From: Eubacterium ramulus ATCC 29099 | Lineage (GTDB): Bacteria; Bacillota; Clostridia; Lachnospirales; Lachnospiraceae | Assembly: GCF_000469345.1 (NCBI RefSeq) | Contig: NZ_KI271153.1 | Span: 11,922 to 75,921, forward strand | DNA: 64,000 nt | Direction: 5' to 3' | Shown here: in pieces, positions 28,386-36,006 of the stretch | Position numbering within the stretch: the stretch's first letter is position 1 | Layout of the letters: each line of letters begins with the position of its first letter | Program-made: the position numbers and the translations under genes | The notes under the pieces: generated by a model | The model's database searches: none | The model's input: only the letters and a program-made list of their open reading frames with translations | What the model was told of the DNA's origin: nothing

Positions 28386-28414
28386 TTGAAAAACCAAGCA
28401 CCCTTGTGTATAAT
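28386..28414 (+). promoter_or_regulatory. Strong promoter of the antisense RNA
   Basis: TTGAAA (28386-28391), a spacer of exactly 17 bp, and a perfect TATAAT (28409-28414). No protein gene follows on this strand within reach, which points to a small RNA. Confidence 0.85.
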
Positions 28415-28420
28415 CTACTT

Positions 28421-28526
28421 AGAAAGGTAATCGGATGTGACTCCGATTTGCCCTCTGTTTAATTGAAAATGTATATTAAGAAATAAGCATCCTAAACTTT
28501 GTGCGGTAGAGGATGTTTATTTCTTT
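28421..28526 (+). ncRNA. Putative antisense RNA antitoxin (RatA-like arrangement)
   Basis: Predicted transcript of about 105 nt from the promoter at 28386-28414 to the terminator at 28481-28522. It begins with a hairpin (AATCGGA-tgtgac-TCCGATT). It is convergent with the toxin gene on the other strand and overlaps its 3' end, including the stop codon. In TxpA/RatA of Bacillus subtilis and related type I systems the RNAs meet in the same way. The hairpin and about 25 following bases recur at 28841-28890. Existence of the RNA is inferred from promoter and terminator only. Confidence 0.65.
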
Positions 28527-28527
28527 T
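28481..28527. terminator. Bidirectional terminator shared by toxin and antisense RNA
   Basis: AAATAAGCATCCT (28481-28493) pairs with AGGATGTTTATTT (28510-28522) with one G-T pair; the loop is 16 nt. TTTCTTTTT follows on the plus strand and TTATTTCTTAA on the minus. The toxin stop codon lies inside the right arm. Confidence 0.8.
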
Positions 28528-28603
28528 TATCGTTATGATTGTCTATGTAAGCCAGAGCCGCGAAAATTACTAGCAATAAAGTGAGAATTTCCATTGTGTT
28601 CAT
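28517..28603 (-). CDS. Small holin-like membrane toxin (type I TA)
   Basis: 28 aa, too short for most gene finders. It has an N-terminal MNTMEI, a membrane segment ILTLLLVIFAALAYI and a charged tail DNHNDKKK. This is the build of the putative holin-like toxin family (TxpA/Hol_Tox type), which harms the membrane when over-made. A perfect AGGAGG lies 10 nt before the ATG. The convergent antisense RNA and shared terminator support a type I toxin-antitoxin system. Toxicity is inferred from build and layout. Confidence 0.75.
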   Translation of the reverse strand: MNTMEILTLLLVIFAALAYIDNHNDKKK

Positions 28604-28609
28604 AGGGCA

Positions 28610-28753
28610 TCACCCTCCTTTTGAAACTAGAGGGCATCTGATAATCGGAAAATCACATCCTACTTCCAGTTCAATAGTGTGCCAACGATTGCGGATCACA
28701 TCTTGCTGTAATTCACGCAGACGCTTATCTGTATATTGTTCCATCCAGATCAT
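28610..28753 (-). CDS. Small ORF upstream of the toxin, function unknown
   Basis: 47 aa from the ATG at 28753, or 44 from 28744. Basic N-terminal half (YTDKRLRELQQDVIRNRW), then a short segment with two cysteines (EVGCDFPIIRCP). Its last codons contain the AGGAGG used by the toxin, and its stop is 6 nt before the toxin ATG. It has no good ribosome binding site of its own. It may be a leader whose translation affects toxin translation, or a gene remnant. I recognise no family. Confidence 0.35.
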   Translation of the reverse strand: MIWMEQYTDKRLRELQQDVIRNRWHTIELEVGCDFPIIRCPLVSKGG

Positions 28754-28840
28754 AAGAATTGTGGGGAATTAATATATAAGAAAAACAGTTGGAGGTGGGA
28801 AATTTTGAATATGACGTTATTTTCAGAATTGGGGAAAGCA

Positions 28841-28890
28841 AATCGGATGTGACTCCGATTTGCCCTTTGCTTGCTTGAAAATGTATATAC
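28841..28890. repeat. Second copy of the antisense-RNA segment (direct repeat of 28429-28478)
   Basis: Fifty bases matching 28429-28478 with only a handful of differences. It includes the whole AATCGGATGTGACTCCGATT hairpin and TTGAAAATGTATAT. Here the stem is extended to ten perfect pairs (28838-28863). No TATAAT promoter precedes it. Read on the minus strand it ends in TTT and may serve as terminator for the MBL gene that stops at 28915. Confidence 0.8.
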
Positions 28891-28914
28891 TAGAATAGAA
28901 AATATTTTTGGAAA

Positions 28915-29727
28915 TTATAGTTCAATCTGCATACCAACATTCAATTGATGTATCATGTCGCCAAGATTACTTTTGAGAATTTTATAAGCATGCCCCCCTG
29001 TACAATGCCCGGTGCAGACATATTTAATACCGGCATCTTTTATTTGCCGTATGACGGCATCGATTTCTTCATCAGATTTGTTAAACAAATGAAATCCGCC
29101 AATAATACCATACACTCGTTCTGCCGGAAATGTTTTTGCAACTTCATGAATAATATTGCCTACGCCGCCATGACAGCAGCTGTTAAAGATGACCAATCCC
29201 TTTTCTGTTCGAAAAACAAGACTCTGTTCATGTGAAAAATTGTCATATATCCATTGATGATGTTCCCGGCGGTACATACGTTCGCGCTTGCCAATCAATT
29301 TGAGATTGGGGGTTTTGTGAGGAATCAGATAAACTCCCGGTATAATTTCATAGTCCTCCTCCACATAGGTTATTCTGTCATGGAAATCCGTTAAAATGTG
29401 TTTAGGTAATCCAATATATTTGTGAAATATCCGTTTCTTTGAATAACAGTTTTCTTTACAGCCTTTCCGTAAAAAGAATGGGGCGTGGTTGTTTAAATTA
29501 AAAAATGTTGCCATTGAATCTGAATGGTCATAATGCGCATGCGACAGTATAGCATAATCTACAGCTTTGATTGATTTTCCAAGTTTATTTGCATTTTGTA
29601 CAAACAAATTAGATGCACCAGTATCAAGCAGGAAGTTTTTTCCATTATACTCAATATAAATACTCAATCCCCATTCACCTTGAAAATCTCCATCGGCGAT
29701 ATTATCGGATAATACGATTGCTAACAT
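28915..29727 (-). CDS. MBL-fold metallohydrolase
   Basis: 270 aa from the ATG at 29727, with AGGAGA 8 nt upstream. The metal-binding motif is SHAHYDHS near residue 60. Other family positions are LLDTGAS near 40, FNSCCHGGVGNI near 190, the later His in IIGGFHLF, and TGHCTGGHA near 240. The pattern resembles the group of MBL proteins near 7,8-dihydropterin-6-methyl-4-(beta-D-ribofuranosyl)-aminobenzene-5'-phosphate synthase, which is not a beta-lactamase. Substrate unknown. The gene looks more AT-rich than its neighbours and sits beside the toxin locus, so it may be an acquired patch. Confidence 0.85.
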   Translation of the reverse strand: MLAIVLSDNIADGDFQGEWGLSIYIEYNGKNFLLDTGASNLFVQNANKLGKSIKAVDYAILSHAHYDHSDSMATFFNLNNHAPFFLRKGCKENCYSKKRIFHKYIGLPKHILTDFHDRITYVEEDYEIIPGVYLIPHKTPNLKLIGKRERMYRREHHQWIYDNFSHEQSLVFRTEKGLVIFNSCCHGGVGNIIHEVAKTFPAERVYGIIGGFHLFNKSDEEIDAVIRQIKDAGIKYVCTGHCTGGHAYKILKSNLGDMIHQLNVGMQIEL

Positions 29728-29854
29728 ATAAGTCTTCTCCTTAAATCTCAAGTATTATAAAACAGTTATGTGTATGTAGAAACTTTTGAACTCATTTTTC
29801 TTGATATTTTCAGTATATCACCCAACAGCAGTAGTTTCCAGACAGAAAGTAAAC

Positions 29855-29884
29855 TTGCATTTTTGCAAGAAATAGTGATAAAAT
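29855..29884 (+). promoter_or_regulatory. Candidate promoter of the DUF1847 gene
   Basis: TTGCAT (29855-29860), an 18-bp spacer, TAAAAT (29879-29884). The start codon is 41 bp downstream. Confidence 0.5.
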
Positions 29885-29925
29885 CATGTATAAAAGTGCA
29901 TAAAGTATGATTCTGGAGGAAAAAA

Positions 29926-30579
29926 ATGGGTGAGTATAATCGTAAAAGTGAAACTGTTCACAGTTGTGTGGATTGTGGCGTAACAAATTGTAATAAAATG
30001 GATCGGTTTTATCCTGAATTTTGTCTGACTACCGATATGGATGAGAGATTGCTGGGGGAAGTGATCCGTCTATATGATGACGAAGAAAATAAAAAAGTCA
30101 CTGTGGCAGCAGCGGGTGTGGAGAGTGATTATTATTGTCAGATGTGTCGCGTGGAGGAGACCATTGAGTTTGCAAAGCGCATCGGAGCAAAGAAAATTGG
30201 AATAGCTACCTGTGTGGGGCTGATCCGTGAGACACGAAAACTGACGGATATCTTACGTTATCATGGCTTTGAAGTCTATGGAGTGGCCTGTAAGGCAGGT
30301 ATCGTGCGCAAAACAGAAGTCGGTATACCGAAAGCCTGTGAAAATACCGGTGTGAACATGTGCAATCCGATTTTACAGGCAAAGATATTGAATGCGGAGC
30401 ATACAGATCTGAATATTGTAATGGGGCTTTGTGTGGGGCATGACAGTCTGTTTTACAAATATTCAGAAGGACTGACAACTACTTTGGTAGTAAAGGATCG
30501 CGTGCTTGGGCACAATCCGGTAGCAGCATTGTATGCAGCAGATGGTTATTATCACGGAAAATTATATCCGGAGAAATAG
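29926..30579 (+). CDS. DUF1847 cysteine-rich protein
   Basis: 217 aa with many cysteines: SCVDCGVTNCNKMD at the N-terminus, YYCQMCRVEE near 68, and further single cysteines in ATCVGLIRETRKL, VACKAGIV and MCNPILQ. The pattern is that of the DUF1847 family found in anaerobes and suggests metal or iron-sulfur binding. Function unknown. GGAGG precedes the ATG. The next gene starts 16 nt after the stop, so the two form an operon. Confidence 0.85.
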   Translation: MGEYNRKSETVHSCVDCGVTNCNKMDRFYPEFCLTTDMDERLLGEVIRLYDDEENKKVTVAAAGVESDYYCQMCRVEETIEFAKRIGAKKIGIATCVGLIRETRKLTDILRYHGFEVYGVACKAGIVRKTEVGIPKACENTGVNMCNPILQAKILNAEHTDLNIVMGLCVGHDSLFYKYSEGLTTTLVVKDRVLGHNPVAALYAADGYYHGKLYPEK

Positions 30580-30595
30580 AAAGAAGGTTTTTAAT

Positions 30596-31753
30596 GTGAT
30601 TCGACTGGCACAAAACCAGGATTTCAAAGAGATTTTGATGATTTATGCTTATGCCAGAAAATTTATGGCAGAACATGGAAATCCCACGCAGTGGGGCAGT
30701 ACTTCCCCCCGGGAGGAAGTATTGAGAAATGATATCAGGCAGCAGCAGCTATATGTAATTGAGAATGATGCAAAGGATAAGATCCTGGGAGTATTTGCTC
30801 TGATTATCGGGGAAGACCCTACTTATCAGCGGATTGAACAGGGAAGCTGGAAAGATGAGAGTCTCTATGGTACACTTCATCGGGTAGCTTCGGCACCGGG
30901 GGCGCATGGTATTCTGGAGCAGGCGCTGGATTTTTCCAGTGGGAAGATTACACATCTGCGGATTGATACCCATGAAGACAATGAAGTGATGCAGCATCTG
31001 ATTTTGAAAAACGGGTTTGAAAAACGTGGAATTATTTATACAGATGATGGTTCTCCACGTTTTGCCTATGAGAAAACCGATGAAACAAAGGCACTGGGAA
31101 ATAGTGAGGCAGCCCTGGTGGCAAAAACTGTGATGTCAGAAGATGAAGCAACTGGTTCTATGGTCAGGATTCGAATCGCTACACCGGCAGATGCAAAAGA
31201 AATCCTGGACATTTATGCACCTTATATCCGAGAGACAGCAGTCACTTTTGAATATGAAGTACCGACGTTGACGGATTTTACGCAGCGAATGGAGCGTACC
31301 TTGGCAAAATATCCGTATCTGGCTGCAGAGCAGGATGGAAGAATTATCGGATATGCTTATGCAGGTCCGCTGCATGATCGATCTGCTTATGACTGGGCGG
31401 TGGAAACTTCAATTTATGTCAGGATGGATGTGAAAAGACAGGGCATTGGTGAATTACTGTATGATGCACTGGAAGAATGGTTGAAGAATCAGAATATTGT
31501 TTGTGCAAATGCCTGTATCGCATATCCGGATCAGGAACCAGATAAGTATCTGACAAAAGACAGTGTGGCGTTTCATACACGTATGGGTTATCGGATGGTG
31601 GGAGAATTTCATCGGTGTGCCTATAAGTTTGACCGATGGTATAATATGGTTTGGATGGAAAAAAGTCTGTGTGACCGTCCGGAACATCCGGAACCGATGA
31701 TCTGGTTTTCAAAATTGAGAAAAAAAGCAGCGAAAAGACAGGAACCGCAATAA
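30596..31753 (+). CDS. Tandem GNAT acetyltransferase (two domains)
   Basis: 385 aa from a GTG at 30596; AGAAGG 8 nt before it decides the start. Residues 1-160 form a first GNAT-like domain (LAQNQDFKEILMIYAYARKFM; LRIDTHEDNEVMQHLILKNGFEKRG). Residues about 185-355 form a second of the phosphinothricin-acetyltransferase type (RIATPADAKEILDIYAPYI; acetyl-CoA loop RQGIGELLYDALEEWL). Each half resembles a stand-alone protein, so this is a fusion. Substrates are unknown; resemblance to PAT does not prove herbicide or antibiotic acetylation. Confidence 0.85.
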   Translation: MIRLAQNQDFKEILMIYAYARKFMAEHGNPTQWGSTSPREEVLRNDIRQQQLYVIENDAKDKILGVFALIIGEDPTYQRIEQGSWKDESLYGTLHRVASAPGAHGILEQALDFSSGKITHLRIDTHEDNEVMQHLILKNGFEKRGIIYTDDGSPRFAYEKTDETKALGNSEAALVAKTVMSEDEATGSMVRIRIATPADAKEILDIYAPYIRETAVTFEYEVPTLTDFTQRMERTLAKYPYLAAEQDGRIIGYAYAGPLHDRSAYDWAVETSIYVRMDVKRQGIGELLYDALEEWLKNQNIVCANACIAYPDQEPDKYLTKDSVAFHTRMGYRMVGEFHRCAYKFDRWYNMVWMEKSLCDRPEHPEPMIWFSKLRKKAAKRQEPQ

Positions 31754-31773
31754 GTTTCCGTAAAAATGTTATC

Positions 31774-31802
31774 TTGCTGTCTGCTCTTGAATATGCTATA
31801 CT
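31774..31802 (+). promoter_or_regulatory. Promoter of exoA
   Basis: TTGCTG (31774-31779), 17 bp, TATACT (31797-31802). It lies 120 bp before the exoA start. Confidence 0.65.
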
Positions 31803-31923
31803 AATTCAGTGTGAAATTACGTGAAATGCGTCAATTTATAGGATATATGAAAAATCTCATAAGAATGTACTCTCGGAATCTTTCTAAACGAGTCATTTGG
31901 AGAAAAATAAAAGGAAGTTTAAA

Positions 31924-32682
31924 ATGAAATTAATTTCATGGAATGTAAATGGCCTGCGTGCCTGTGTACAGAAAGGATTTCTGGATTTCTTTCATGAAGC
32001 AGACGCAGATATTTTTTGTGTTCAGGAAACGAAACTCCAGGAAGGACAGATTCAGCTGGAACTGGAGGGTTACGAACAATATTGGAACTATGCAGAGAAG
32101 AAAGGTTATTCCGGAACGGCGGTATTTACAAAGAAAATACCGTTATCTGTGCGTTATGGCATCGGTATGGAAGAACATGACCGTGAAGGTCGTGTGATCA
32201 CACTGGAATATGAAAATTTTTTCTTCGTGACAGTTTATACGCCGAACTCTCAGAGTGAACTGGCACGTCTTGATTACCGCATGAAATGGGAAGATGACTT
32301 TCTCGCTTATCTGAAATCGCTGGAGGAAACGAAACCGGTGATCTATGCCGGAGATCTGAATGTGGCTCATCAGGAAATCGATCTGAAAAATCCGAAAACC
32401 AACCGGAAAAATGCAGGATTTACGGATGAAGAACGCGCAAAATTTTCCAATGTACTGGCAAGTGGTATGATTGATACCTATCGGTATTTTTATCCGGAGC
32501 AGACAGGAATTTATTCTTGGTGGTCTTACCGGTTTAAGGCAAGGGAAAAGAATGCCGGATGGAGAATCGATTATTTTATTGTATCTGAGGCATTAAAAGA
32601 TTTGCTTCAGGATGCGAAGATTCATACAGACATTATGGGATCAGATCACTGCCCGGTGGAACTTGATATCAGGTTTGAATAG
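31924..32682 (+). CDS. exoA: Exodeoxyribonuclease III / AP endonuclease
   Basis: 252 aa from the ATG at 31924, with AAAGGAAG before it. It cuts DNA at abasic sites in base excision repair. Metal and catalytic positions are clear: [15 protein letters not shown] with Glu 35, [26 protein letters not shown] and GSDHCPVEL at the end. Length and motifs match the ExoA/Xth family. lepB follows after 52 bp. Confidence 0.96.
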   Translation: MKLISWNVNGLRACVQKGFLDFFHEADADIFCVQETKLQEGQIQLELEGYEQYWNYAEKKGYSGTAVFTKKIPLSVRYGIGMEEHDREGRVITLEYENFFFVTVYTPNSQSELARLDYRMKWEDDFLAYLKSLEETKPVIYAGDLNVAHQEIDLKNPKTNRKNAGFTDEERAKFSNVLASGMIDTYRYFYPEQTGIYSWWSYRFKAREKNAGWRIDYFIVSEALKDLLQDAKIHTDIMGSDHCPVELDIRFE

Positions 32683-32734
32683 CAGGGAATGCCGGAAGGC
32701 AGGATAATTAAATATGAAATGGCAGGAATAGTAA

Positions 32735-33361
32735 ATGGCAAAAGAGCGGCAGACAGAGCGAAGACGTCTGGAAGATGAACAAAAACGAAATGCAAGAAAA
32801 GAAGTTTTTAGCTGGGTGCGGATGTTTGCAATTGTGATTGTAGTTGTGTTTGTACTGACACAGTTTATCATTATTAATGCAAAGATTCCATCCGGATCTA
32901 TGGAGAATACGATCATGACACATGACCGGCTCATTGGATTCCGGTTTGCATACTGGTTTGAAGAACCGCAACGTGGAGATATTATTCTATTTGAGTATCC
33001 GGTGGATGAAACACAAATTTATATTAAGCGTGTGATCGGACTTCCCGGTGAGACAGTAGAAATCCGTGATGGACATATTTACATTGACGGTTCAGAAAAA
33101 CCTCTGGAGGAGGATTATCTGAAAGAAACCTGGATCTGGGAGAATGACGGATATACCTTTGAAGTGCCGGAAGGCTGTTATTTTGTCCTGGGAGACAATC
33201 GAAATGACTCGGAAGACGGTCGGTTATGGGCAAATGAAGCCATTAAGGAAGGGCTTGCATCCACACCGGAAGAGGCGGAGCAATACAGTTTTGTCCGGAA
33301 AGATCAAATTAAAGGAAAAGCAATTTTTAAATATTATTCGAAATTTGCAATTTTAAAATAG
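32735..33361 (+). CDS. lepB: Signal peptidase I
   Basis: 208 aa. It removes signal peptides of exported proteins at the outer face of the membrane. A short charged N-terminus leads into one membrane anchor (MFAIVIVVVFVLTQFIII, about 30-47). The catalytic Ser is in PSGSMENT (Ser 55) and the general-base Lys in YIKRVIGLPGETVEI (Lys 98). GDNRNDSEDGR near 155 is the last conserved box. An insert (ANEAIKEGLASTPEEAEQ) follows it. Confidence 0.95.
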   Translation: MAKERQTERRRLEDEQKRNARKEVFSWVRMFAIVIVVVFVLTQFIIINAKIPSGSMENTIMTHDRLIGFRFAYWFEEPQRGDIILFEYPVDETQIYIKRVIGLPGETVEIRDGHIYIDGSEKPLEEDYLKETWIWENDGYTFEVPEGCYFVLGDNRNDSEDGRLWANEAIKEGLASTPEEAEQYSFVRKDQIKGKAIFKYYSKFAILK

Positions 33362-33504
33362 GATTACCGTGTTAAAAGACCTAAGTCCACCTGTGCTTGC
33401 ACAAGGATGGATGCTTTGACATCCAAATCAAAATGGTTGATAAGATACAAGAAGTGAAAGACTGGGAAATGACAGCGTTGGCTGACAGAAAGGAAGAAAA
33501 AACA

Positions 33505-34203
33505 ATGGCAGAATCTATGAAAGACTTTGAAAAAGAACTGGAAGAATCCTATAAAGTGATGGGAGACGGAGAGAAAGATACTGATACGCTGCTTGCATGG
33601 GAGAAAATCAAAGAACTGTATGCAGAGCAGGCAACACTGGATGTAACAGTATCCGGTATTGTAAATAAAGGTGTGATTGCTCTGGTAGAAGGAATCCGCG
33701 GATTCATTCCGGCATCCCGCCTGAGCCTGAGCCATGTGGATGACCTGAATCCGTGGCTCGGAAGAGAACTGAAAGTACGCATTATTACTGCAGATGCAGA
33801 GAATGACAAGCTTGTATTATCTGCAAGAGAGATTTTAAAGGAAGAGCGCGATGCACAGAAAAAACTCAAAGTAGCAGAGATTAAAGAAGGTGAAGTACTC
33901 ACAGGAAAAGTTGAGACCATCAAAGATTACGGTGCATTTGTAGATCTCGGAGACGGCGTATCCGGTCTGGTGCATATTTCCCAGATTTCTCTGGATCGTA
34001 TTAAGCATCCGTCTGTTGTTCTGAAAGAGGGACAGGAAGTACAGGTGAAAGTCATCGGAAACAAAGATGGAAAAATCAGCCTGAGCATGAAGGCACTTCT
34101 TCAGGAAAAAGAAGAAGAGGAAGAAGTTCAGGTAGAAATTCCGGAAACTGAAGAAATTGGAACTTCTATGGGAGATTTGTTAAAAAATTTCAAGTTTCAA
34201 TAA
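33505..34203 (+). CDS. S1 RNA-binding domain protein
   Basis: 232 aa from the ATG at 33505, with AAAGGAAG about 10 nt upstream; an in-frame ATG at 33397 is less likely. It holds two S1 domains: residues about 40-105 (TVSGIVNKGVIALVEGIRGFIPASRL) and 120-195 (GEVLTGKVETIKDYGAFVDLGDGVSGLVHISQIS). An acidic stretch (QEKEEEEEVQVEIPETEE) precedes the C-terminus. It is shorter than ribosomal protein S1 and may act as an S1-like translation or RNA-decay factor; the target is unknown. Confidence 0.85.
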   Translation: MAESMKDFEKELEESYKVMGDGEKDTDTLLAWEKIKELYAEQATLDVTVSGIVNKGVIALVEGIRGFIPASRLSLSHVDDLNPWLGRELKVRIITADAENDKLVLSAREILKEERDAQKKLKVAEIKEGEVLTGKVETIKDYGAFVDLGDGVSGLVHISQISLDRIKHPSVVLKEGQEVQVKVIGNKDGKISLSMKALLQEKEEEEEVQVEIPETEEIGTSMGDLLKNFKFQ

Positions 34204-34324
34204 TCGGTGAAGAATACCTGTGATGCGGATGTGATCATAAGAATATCTGTGGCTGTACACTATTTGCAGAGCAGGGAACGTCCGTTTTTGCTAAGAGAAA
34301 ATTGAGGAAAGTTGGAGGTTACTC

Positions 34325-34789
34325 ATGGCGGCGAATAAGCTTGTGCGTGAACCTGGAAAATATTTTGACTGTACATCGATGCATGGTAAATGGTGTACGA
34401 TTACACTGGTGGGTCAGGATGTGGGATATGCCCGTGTCGGAATTATTTCTTCCGGCAAGGATTATATTCTGTTTCAGTTCCGGGATAAAAAGGGGCTGGT
34501 AGCAAAGGCATATGTCAAACATATCGTGGAGATCAAAATGAATGAACGGAAGCTGAAGAAGGAACAGGAACTGGTAGTTCGTGATTGGGAAGACGGAGTG
34601 AATCCGTTTACTTATTTTCTTGATAAGCGGTGCGATATTCATATACACCAGACCAGGCTGTTTGAAGCCAGTCCGGGATTCTTTCGGGCAAAAATCATGT
34701 TTGTCGGAGAAAATATCATTCGTATCCGGGAAAACAGCAAAGATTACAATCTGAACCAGTTTATGATCTGTGGGATGATGGAGAGTTGA
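34325..34789 (+). CDS. Conserved-looking hypothetical protein
   Basis: 154 aa, no signal peptide or membrane segment. GGAGG lies 6 nt before the ATG, so it is likely real. It reads as a small mixed alpha/beta protein with hydrophobic strands (WCTITLVGQDVGYARVGII; FFRAKIMFVGENIIRI) and a basic middle (KMNERKLKKEQELVVRDW). I recognise no family. It ends 14 nt before the SseB-like gene, so the two are probably cotranscribed. Confidence 0.65.
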   Translation: MAANKLVREPGKYFDCTSMHGKWCTITLVGQDVGYARVGIISSGKDYILFQFRDKKGLVAKAYVKHIVEIKMNERKLKKEQELVVRDWEDGVNPFTYFLDKRCDIHIHQTRLFEASPGFFRAKIMFVGENIIRIRENSKDYNLNQFMICGMMES

Positions 34790-34802
34790 GAGGGTAAGAA
34801 TA

Positions 34803-35798
34803 ATGGAAAAAGAAAATAAAACAGGCATTCAGGAATTAAAAAATGAGGCTGTTGAGGAAGCGATGAAAGCCTTTCTGGCAGATAAAACAAACCAGACAAT
34901 GGCAAATTTAATGGCAGTTATGCGTGATGCCAGATTTCTTGTGCCGGCAGATTTTCCACCTGATGTAAAAAAACAAGTGATTGAAAAGGCAAAACGTGGC
35001 GAAAAAGTCGATACCAAGATAGCACCACGTATGCTTCCGATCATTGTACAGAATCAGAATGGGGAGCACTTTGCACCGGCATATACATCCATAGAACAGA
35101 TGAAAACAAATGCCCAATATCCGGCAATTCTGAATGTGACCATTGATGAACTGCTTCGTATCGGTTCTGCACCGCAGTTGAATCTGAAAGGTATTATCCT
35201 GAATCCGGATACGGACAAGATGATCCTGCATCCGAAATTTATTGATGCGATGAAACAGGTGAAGGCAGCACAGACGCAGCCGCAGCCAAAGCCAGGTGTG
35301 CAGGGACAGGAAAAAGATATTAAAATGAGTCGTGCCCAGTTCGAATTATTTGCCCGCAGAACATGCGAGTGGGGAATTATTCCAGGGGCTGTGCATAAAG
35401 AAAAAGCAGAGTTTATGAAGAAACTCGAAGAACAGCAGGGCCGGTTTATGGCGGCGTTATACCGTCAGCCGTACGGGGACAAAATTCCTTTTCCGTATTC
35501 CGAGAAGGATTTCGATATCATGATTCTGGATATTGATGAGGAGACCTGTGTGGCAAGTATTGAGCTTCCGAAGCAGAATCTTGCTCCGCATATGGCTGCT
35601 TCTATGTATATCGTATGGAATCCGAAGAATGATGAAATGCATTATTTTACCATCGAGCAAAGACCGCAGGGCGAAGAGAATGTTCTGTGCGGATTTGGTG
35701 AGAACGGAAAACGTGAGGAACTGCAGACTGCACCGGCAGCCGGAAATGAAATTTCTGCAGTGCTGGATCTTGTACGTGAAGAGAAGGAAGAAGCGTAA
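34803..35798 (+). CDS. SseB family protein
   Basis: 331 aa, cytoplasmic. Residues 15-155 match the SseB N-terminal domain (MANLMAVMRDARFLVPADF; MLPIIVQNQNGEHFAPAYTS; LNLKGIILNPDTDKMILH). A Gln/Pro-rich linker near 160-175 leads to a C-terminal domain (FPYSEKDFDIMILDIDEETC). The family is widespread and not understood outside Salmonella. GAGGG precedes the ATG, and it lies just after the hypothetical gene at 34325. Confidence 0.8.
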   Translation: MEKENKTGIQELKNEAVEEAMKAFLADKTNQTMANLMAVMRDARFLVPADFPPDVKKQVIEKAKRGEKVDTKIAPRMLPIIVQNQNGEHFAPAYTSIEQMKTNAQYPAILNVTIDELLRIGSAPQLNLKGIILNPDTDKMILHPKFIDAMKQVKAAQTQPQPKPGVQGQEKDIKMSRAQFELFARRTCEWGIIPGAVHKEKAEFMKKLEEQQGRFMAALYRQPYGDKIPFPYSEKDFDIMILDIDEETCVASIELPKQNLAPHMAASMYIVWNPKNDEMHYFTIEQRPQGEENVLCGFGENGKREELQTAPAAGNEISAVLDLVREEKEEA

Positions 35799-35877
35799 AT
35801 TTAGAATCATATGTCATGTGTTTCATGACGCGTATCTTACAATGAGAATGTTTTTCAGCATTCCTGAAAAAAGCATA

Positions 35878-35914
35878 GACAGTTCGTTTGTACCATCCTG
35901 TCGTAAAATAAAAC
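35878..35914 (+). promoter_or_regulatory. Probable preQ1-I riboswitch aptamer
   Basis: The order of parts matches the class I preQ1 aptamer. P1 is GACAG (35878-35882) with CTGTC (35898-35902). The conserved TTC follows at 35883, then GTTT (35886-35889), which can pair with AAAC (35911-35914) to close the pseudoknot. The loop is GTACCATC, and the A-rich strand GTAAAATA lies before AAAC. It is upstream of five queuosine genes and a terminator that abuts the queD ribosome binding site. Assigned by eye; a covariance search is needed. Confidence 0.7.
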
Positions 35915-35954
35915 CAGGGCTAGATTAGATAGAATATCTATGAACTATGATCTG

Positions 35955-35990
35955 AGCCGTGGTATGTAACAGTATCACGGTTCTTTTTTT
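35955..35990 (+). terminator. Leader terminator before queD (riboswitch expression platform)
   Basis: CCGTGGTAT (35957-35965) pairs with GTATCACGG (35972-35980), loop GTAACA, followed by TTCTTTTTTT. GAAAGGAAC, the queD ribosome binding site, begins at 35991. A terminator with no gene before it and a gene directly after it is the mark of attenuation control; preQ1 would favour termination. Confidence 0.85.
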
Positions 35991-36006
35991 GAAAGGAACA
36001 GACAAT

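Noticed and set aside
28801-28855. 15-codon plus-strand ORF after GGAGGTGGG ending in the second hairpin copy
   Set aside because: The peptide (MNMTLFSELGKANRM from a TTG) is tiny, has no support, and its end lies in the repeat.
28915-29727. Beta-lactamase
   Set aside because: It shares the MBL fold, but its motifs and lack of a signal peptide fit cytoplasmic hydrolases, not beta-lactamases.
30596-31753. Annotating the PAT-like half as an antibiotic or herbicide resistance gene
   Set aside because: Family resemblance alone does not show substrate, and the context is not a resistance region.
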